DNA of 52,773 nucleotides from RGIG4608 sp051867875 (GTDB lineage Bacteria > Bacillota > Clostridia > Oscillospirales > CAG-272), in the NCBI GenBank assembly GCA_051867875.1, contig JBJDZG010000022.1, positions 1 to 52,773 on the forward strand, written 5' to 3'. The notes under the pieces were generated by a model. It was not told the DNA's origin and did not search any database. It was given only the letters and a program-made list of their open reading frames with translations. A program made the translations under genes and the position numbers. Numbering within the stretch: position 1 is the stretch's first letter; the number at the start of each line of letters is the position of its first letter. Positions 48,933 to 52,773 of the stretch are shown piece by piece.

Positions 48933-49634
48933 ATGAAGAAAATTGGTGAGAGATTAAAGGAGGCACGACTTGCTCAACACCTAAACCAAGAAGAGCTTGC
49001 AGAACGTATCGGCGCAAAATACAGATCCATTTCCACTTGGGAAAACGGAACAGCAAAGCCCGACTGTTTGACGATTGTACGCATTTGCGAGGTATTGAAT
49101 ATTACGCCCAATCATTTGCTTGGTTATAATTTGAACGTTGATACTCCCTCTTTGAATGAGTGGGCTATCTTACATAAATACAGAGACATTGACGAAATCG
49201 GTAAGGATGCCGTATCTGCTGTACTGGATGCAGAGTATAGAAGAGTTGTGAAACCGAAAAAGGCAAGACTACTCAAAGTCGACTTTTACAATTATCCTGC
49301 TTCTGCAGGTACAGGTAACTTTCTTGAGACAGAGACACCTGATGAGATCTTGGTCAAGGAATGTTCGGAAGCGGAGGATGCAGATTACGTTATCCCGATC
49401 AGCGGTAACAGTATGGAGCCTACCTACCACGACGGTGACAAGGTATTCGTTGAGAAGTGCGATGCTATCGAAATCGGAGAGGTTGGAATCTTCGTTGTTA
49501 ACGGTGATGCATATATCAAGGAGCTTGGCAACAAGTGCCTGATTTCGCACAACGAAGCATACAAGCCTATCAAACTCGGTTCTTCTGATAGCGTTTATTG
49601 CTGCGGCAGAGTGATTGGCGTGGTGGAAGAATAA
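48933..49634 (+). CDS. Self-cleaving LexA/CI-type repressor (XRE + S24 peptidase)
   Basis: This 233-residue protein joins an XRE helix-turn-helix (IGERLKEARLAQHLNQEELAERIG, about 4-60) to an S24 peptidase domain. The cleavage site is Ala125-Gly126 (YPASAGTG), the nucleophile Ser160 (SGNSMEP) and the general base Lys196 (AYIKE). RecA filaments on damaged DNA would trigger self-cleavage and release the operators. I chose ATG 48933 because GGAGG lies 8 nt upstream; ATG 48918 contains that site. It is divergent from the polymerase operon and probably represses both. Confidence 0.9.
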   Translation: MKKIGERLKEARLAQHLNQEELAERIGAKYRSISTWENGTAKPDCLTIVRICEVLNITPNHLLGYNLNVDTPSLNEWAILHKYRDIDEIGKDAVSAVLDAEYRRVVKPKKARLLKVDFYNYPASAGTGNFLETETPDEILVKECSEAEDADYVIPISGNSMEPTYHDGDKVFVEKCDAIEIGEVGIFVVNGDAYIKELGNKCLISHNEAYKPIKLGSSDSVYCCGRVIGVVEE

Positions 49635-49638
49635 AAGT

Positions 49639-49672
49639 AAAACGCATCCACCGTTGTTCGATGGGTGCGTTT
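49639..49672 (+). terminator. Weak terminator of the repressor gene
   Basis: AAAACGCATCCA pairs with TGGGTGCGTTT with one G-U; there is only a short T run. Confidence 0.55.
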
Positions 49673-49704
49673 GCTATATGTGATAAAAGAAAGGAAGTTG
49701 TTTT

Positions 49705-50070
49705 ATGGAAATCAGATCTATTAAGATGGAATGGGAGGAGCTTGACTCTCTCTTTGAGAAGTTCTTCGATGAGGTTCTTGGAAAGACTATCAAGTGCCAC
49801 GTTGACTTTGATGATCAGACCTATTGGGGTGTTCGATTTGTTGATTATGAAATGCCTGTTGCAGAGGTTGAAGAGGTGTGCCATGCTGTCAAGGCTAATC
49901 AAGAGGAGCGCAAGGAAGCGTTCCCACCCGAAGATGGAGATGCGTACTCCCACGATTTCGGCTTGAGTATATCTGCGAAGATATTGAGTCATCTTCTTGG
50001 TTGCACTTGGAAGAAGATATTCGCTGATGAGGATGCACTATATCTTCTTGAATGCACCGATATTAAGTAA
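49705..50070 (+). CDS. Hypothetical acidic protein
   Basis: This 121-residue protein begins MEIRSIKMEWEELDSLFEKF and is rich in Glu and Asp (VAEVEEVCHAV, KEAFPPEDGDAYSHDFG). No family is recognised. AAAGGAAG precedes the ATG. It lies between the repressor and the nucleotidyltransferase gene, 13 bp from the latter, and is probably cotranscribed with it. Confidence 0.65.
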   Translation: MEIRSIKMEWEELDSLFEKFFDEVLGKTIKCHVDFDDQTYWGVRFVDYEMPVAEVEEVCHAVKANQEERKEAFPPEDGDAYSHDFGLSISAKILSHLLGCTWKKIFADEDALYLLECTDIK

Positions 50071-50083
50071 TTGGAGATTAGAC

Positions 50084-50857
50084 ATGGTAGATGAAAAGAA
50101 ATACAGGGAGATAATTATTCCCGAAAAACTCGCCGAAATCGAAAAGCGAGAGAACGTGCGCATCTTGCATTGCGTTGAATCGGGTAGCCGAGCTTGGGGC
50201 TTTGCTTCTCCCGACAGCGATTTTGATGTACGCTTTATCTATGTTCGGCCGAAGGATTTTTACCTTCGCCTTGACAAGACTCGTGATGTAATAGAGTGGC
50301 AGTTGGATGAAGTTCTTGATATCAACGGTTGGGATCTACAGAAAGCACTTGTGTTGCTACACAAGTCCAACCCCACCCTGTTTGAATGGAACAACTCACC
50401 GATAGTTTATAAGACTACGCCTGAATGGAAAGCAATATCCGATATTATATCGCATTACTTCCAGCAGAAGTCCGGGCTTTATCATTACTTGAGCACAGCA
50501 AAAAGCAATTACAGAGAGTATTTACACGGAGAGACCGTTCGCTTGAAGAAGTATTTTTACGTTCTTCGTCCGATTCTCGCTTGCAGATGGATCCTTGAAA
50601 AGAGGACGCCACCACCGATGTTGTTTGCCGAGCTTGCGGATGCTTGTCTTGACCAGGCTATTGTACCTGCGGTCAATGAGCTGTTGAGCTTGAAGATGAA
50701 CACACCGGAGCTTGGCGAGGGCAAGCGAATTGATGTTATCAATGAGTATCTCGATGCTTCGATCATTGAGATAGAGGAGTTGCTCAAAGAGTATCCTTCC
50801 GATGAGCCGAAGTCTTGGGATGAGCTGAATGCTATTTTCCTCGGCAATTTAAAATAA
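50084..50857 (+). CDS. RlaP-type nucleotidyltransferase
   Basis: This 257-residue protein belongs to the pol-beta-fold nucleotidyltransferases of the RlaP/YcgL type. The active site is seen in ESGSRAWGFASPDSDFDVRFIYVR (quoted in parts: GSRAWG, DSDFDVR), near residues 33-52, with the GS and D-x-D metal ligands. SNPTLFEWNNSP and YFYVLRPILACRW are also typical of the family. ATG 50084 has TTGGAG upstream; the frame from 49997 overlaps the previous gene. Phage-encoded members are known; RNA repair is proposed for the family, but the substrate is not visible. Confidence 0.85.
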   Translation: MVDEKKYREIIIPEKLAEIEKRENVRILHCVESGSRAWGFASPDSDFDVRFIYVRPKDFYLRLDKTRDVIEWQLDEVLDINGWDLQKALVLLHKSNPTLFEWNNSPIVYKTTPEWKAISDIISHYFQQKSGLYHYLSTAKSNYREYLHGETVRLKKYFYVLRPILACRWILEKRTPPPMLFAELADACLDQAIVPAVNELLSLKMNTPELGEGKRIDVINEYLDASIIEIEELLKEYPSDEPKSWDELNAIFLGNLK

Positions 50858-50859
50858 AA

Positions 50860-50897
50860 AATCGGGATGCCAGCTTGTTTGGCATCCCAATTTTTAT
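50860..50897. terminator. Bidirectional terminator between convergent genes
   Basis: GGGATGCCA (50864-50872) pairs with TGGCATCCC (50880-50888), with A and T runs on both sides. It serves the nucleotidyltransferase gene and the convergent nuclease-like gene. Confidence 0.9.
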
Positions 50898-51793
50898 TTA
50901 AGGGTTTCGATGAATGTGGTATGATCACATCTCTTGAACGAGAAATTGTTCTTTATCCTTTCAGCATCTGCATTAGCAGATTTCTTTATGCTTGTATGAG
51001 TTAGCAAATAATCTACGACAGCCTTGAAGAGTTCCGCAAAGGGGATGATGTCGCATTCCGCTATCTCTTGCTCATACAGAGCAAGTAATTTCTTCTTCTG
51101 CGGTATGTCAATGATGTTTATCTTCGTGGGGTTGTATAGTAAGTACAGAAATTGTATCTTATCCTCTGTAGGAGCTTCGATTTTATCCGTAGCAATACCG
51201 AGCATATGGCATATCATTTGCTTGATATCGAAGTGTTCTATGGTTCTCTTACTGGTGGAAAATTGTACCTTCATCCACTTATCATCGATTATATCAATAC
51301 TACACTTGAAATCGAGACCTTCGAGTTTGTCGAGGTATCGATAAAGCTGTTCGTATTTCCTGTCGATGATGAACTTGTGCGAATAGTATGGTTCTCGGCA
51401 CTTGGCTTCGATATAGTAATCTGTTCCGTTTTTATTGAGATACCCATCCATGTTGGCCGTACCACCCACGGTGGTGTAGAGTTTTTCCTCAAAACGAAAG
51501 TCCGGGATATCTCTTGACAGCAAGTATATCATTCTGCTTGAGGATCCGTAGGATGCCATTTTAGGCGGATAATTACCGACCTTCTTTATACCGAGCTCAT
51601 CGCCCGATCCGTTTTTGTAGTTCTCATATATCGGGTAATATAGGGCTTTCATCTCGTTGATGAAGTCTTGCCATGATGCGTTATCCAAATAATTATTATA
51701 TTCTCGGCCATTGTGAACGTAGCTCATGTCAGCCTTGCTTCCGTTCGTTTCTGCCTGTTTGATTGATAAATCAAGTAGTTTTGCTATTTCCAT
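50894..51793 (-). CDS. PD-(D/E)XK nuclease-like protein
   Basis: This 299-residue protein has a restriction-endonuclease-like core near residues 108-140: TTVGGTANMDGYLNKNGTDY followed by YIEAKCREPYYS, giving D-x(13)-E-A-K. It resembles the PGN_0703-type PD-(D/E)XK family. The C-terminal half is helical without a recognisable partner domain. No methyltransferase lies next to it. The start is preceded by TGGAGAGCAAATGG. It is the last gene of a minus-strand operon with a small membrane protein and an HTH regulator. Confidence 0.72.
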   Translation of the reverse strand: MEIAKLLDLSIKQAETNGSKADMSYVHNGREYNNYLDNASWQDFINEMKALYYPIYENYKNGSGDELGIKKVGNYPPKMASYGSSSRMIYLLSRDIPDFRFEEKLYTTVGGTANMDGYLNKNGTDYYIEAKCREPYYSHKFIIDRKYEQLYRYLDKLEGLDFKCSIDIIDDKWMKVQFSTSKRTIEHFDIKQMICHMLGIATDKIEAPTEDKIQFLYLLYNPTKINIIDIPQKKKLLALYEQEIAECDIIPFAELFKAVVDYLLTHTSIKKSANADAERIKNNFSFKRCDHTTFIETLK

Positions 51794-51803
51794 TTGCTCT
51801 CCA

Positions 51804-52001
51804 TTATGCGAGTTTGATTATTGTGTAGATGATTGCACATAGCGCACTGCTTATAAATGAGCTACGAGCTTTTTTCAAGGATTTAGGCTGTTCTTTTTCG
51901 CCCGATTTAATAAAATCATCTCTTTGTTTGAGATAGGAATTTCCGTTGACGATCGCTGATATCCAGATACCAATCAGTAATATCACATGGATGATGTTCA
52001 T
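51804..52001 (-). CDS. Small membrane protein
   Basis: This 65-residue protein has two hydrophobic segments (IIHVILLIGIWISAIV and FISSALCAIIYTIIKL) separated by a charged linker. ATG 52001 overlaps the upstream TGA (TGATG), so translation is coupled. The function is unknown. Confidence 0.6.
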   Translation of the reverse strand: MNIIHVILLIGIWISAIVNGNSYLKQRDDFIKSGEKEQPKSLKKARSSFISSALCAIIYTIIKLA

Positions 52002-52633
52002 CAATAATCACCCCACAATACTGATCTATTCTCATAGAGAAACCAACCCTTTTTCTTTTTATCGTACTCGATAAACTCACCCGCACATACAAGGGTTGTA
52101 ATATATCTTTGAACGGTTCTTGGGTTTCTCTCGATGATCTCGGCAAGCTGTGCTGTCGATATATATGGGTGCTTTCTTATCTCGCTTAATACTCTTATGG
52201 TCTGGGACACGGTATCGGAATAGGAATTGGATCTCTTATCTGCGCGACTGGCTTCTAATAACACATATTTGATTTTGTCTTGAAAGTCGAATGCATCAGC
52301 GAAGACCATATATCTTACGTTGCGATTCAAGCTATCCAGTAATTCGTGCGGTTTTGAAAAGATAATCTTTTCGGAGTAAGCCCCGACATCGTTTGCGAAT
52401 TCATTGAAATACTCGATATCTTCAAGTTCCAACGTATCCGGGTTCATAATCACGGCAATATATGCATGTGCGATTATGTCTGTGAAACAGCCAGTGCAAT
52501 CCATCACTTCGATATCTGCGTTCGGCAAGTTATCCTGCACATAGGCGGTTTCTGTTTCGCTCAATCCATATATGAGCACATTTTTCGTTTTCTTTAATGG
52601 TTCACCTGTTTTCGGGTTGGTAGCAATATTCAT
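52001..52633 (-). CDS. HTH regulator with response-type N-terminal region
   Basis: This 210-residue protein ends in a winged helix: VLSEIRKHPYISTAQLAEII and ERNPRTVQRYITTLVCAGEF, a DeoR-like pattern. The first 130 residues alternate strands and helices (KNVLIYGLSETETAYVQDNL, IAHAYIAVIMNPDTLE), recalling a Rossmann- or receiver-like fold. ATG 52633 has GGAGGTGA upstream; the longer frame to 52675 runs into the leader hairpin. It heads the operon with the membrane protein and nuclease genes and probably regulates it. Confidence 0.75.
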   Translation of the reverse strand: MNIATNPKTGEPLKKTKNVLIYGLSETETAYVQDNLPNADIEVMDCTGCFTDIIAHAYIAVIMNPDTLELEDIEYFNEFANDVGAYSEKIIFSKPHELLDSLNRNVRYMVFADAFDFQDKIKYVLLEASRADKRSNSYSDTVSQTIRVLSEIRKHPYISTAQLAEIIERNPRTVQRYITTLVCAGEFIEYDKKKKGWFLYENRSVLWGDY

Positions 52634-52665
52634 TTTGGTCACCTCCTTCCACAGTTTATCATAAC

Positions 52666-52690
52666 GGTGCGACACCAGTAGGGTGTCACC
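52666..52690 (-). promoter_or_regulatory. Leader dyad of the HTH regulator gene
   Basis: GGTGCGACACC and GGTGTCACC face each other around AGTA-G, directly downstream of the -10 box and before the ribosome binding site. It could be an autoregulatory operator or an mRNA hairpin. Confidence 0.55.
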
Positions 52691-52694
52691 TTAT

Positions 52695-52723
52695 ATTATA
52701 TCAAAAATATGTGAAATTTTCAA
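52695..52723 (-). promoter_or_regulatory. Promoter of the HTH regulator operon
   Basis: On the minus strand TTGAAA (52718-52723), 17-bp spacer, TATAAT (52695-52700). Confidence 0.75.
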
Positions 52724-52734
52724 TGTATAAGTGA

Positions 52735-52770
52735 AGCCTACGACTCAAAAGTGAATCGTAGGCTTTTTCT
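52735..52770 (+). terminator. Hairpin with T run at the window edge
   Basis: AGCCTACGA (52735-52743) pairs with TCGTAGGCT (52756-52764), followed by TTTTCTTT. It would terminate plus-strand transcription, though no plus-strand gene lies just upstream. Confidence 0.65.
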
Positions 52771-52773
52771 TTG

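Overview
The window is a bacterial scaffold of low-to-moderate GC. Gene content points to a Clostridia-class Firmicute, probably an uncultured gut Oscillospirales-type organism. The evidence is the rpsF-ssb-rpsR operon, type III pantothenate kinase, a SCIFF peptide with its radical-SAM maturase, a YitT-family protein, CIRCE control of hsp20-clpB, many exact TTGACA/17 bp/TATAAT promoters and strong AGGAGG ribosome binding sites. A run of 100 N (26153-26252) marks a scaffold gap. Everything left of it looks like chromosome, and everything right of about 26.6 kb looks like an integrative or otherwise mobile element.

Left part (1-25.8 kb). Palindrome-rich intergenic DNA and a tRNA-Cys precede rpsF-ssb-rpsR. 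Next come coaX, a three-gene sugar ABC importer, secreted or anchored proteins with poly-threonine stalks, a DUF3737 protein, yceD-rpmF, a membrane-anchored trigger-factor-like foldase, a decayed REP-associated transposase and a pilin-like gene. A minus-strand block follows: a CofE-like ligase, a D,D-carboxypeptidase, a family 4 uracil-DNA glycosylase, an EamA transporter, and clpB with hsp20 under a perfect CIRCE operator. The SCIFF ranthipeptide precursor and its maturase are followed, with stop/start overlap, by an Orn/Lys/Arg decarboxylase-family gene. Two lipoproteins and a YitT protein end the part.

Junction (25.8-26.8 kb). At least three copies of a repeat surround the gap. One copy carries what looks like the 3' end of a tRNA-Gln gene, and an 18 bp sequence is directly repeated nearby. 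The bases on either side of the N run abut exactly when compared with the intact neighbouring copy, so the gap is either empty or holds whole repeat units.

Right part (26.8-52.8 kb). A minus-strand operon (31.5 to 26.8 kb) carries uncharacterised proteins, two metallophosphatases (one stopped by an in-frame TGA at its metal-binding GHxH motif) and a serine-recombinase-fold protein without its catalytic serine. Two XRE regulators diverge at 32.1 kb. The plus-strand operon (32.7-38.2 kb) holds a second catalytically dead recombinase-fold protein, an intact large serine recombinase, two proteins that share the recombinase's unusual C-terminal domain, and two ParB-like proteins. Convergent to it is an SHOCT-like ORF and a three-gene recombinase cassette whose middle member lacks the catalytic domain. 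Further right are a DinG/XPD-type helicase, a sigma-like protein, a structured terminator-tipped RNA candidate, a zinc-ribbon protein, an ImmA/IrrE protease and a Y-family polymerase. The polymerase is divergent from a self-cleaving LexA/CI-type repressor, and repeated dyads cover the shared promoter region, which indicates SOS-type control. The right end has an RlaP-type nucleotidyltransferase, a PD-(D/E)XK-like nuclease and an HTH regulator. No relaxase, type IV secretion, capsid or terminase gene lies in the window, so only part of the element is present.

The most unusual feature is the recombinase complement: three intact catalytic serine recombinases, two full-length catalytically dead paralogues, one recombinase without a catalytic domain, and a C-terminal domain duplicated into free-standing neighbours.
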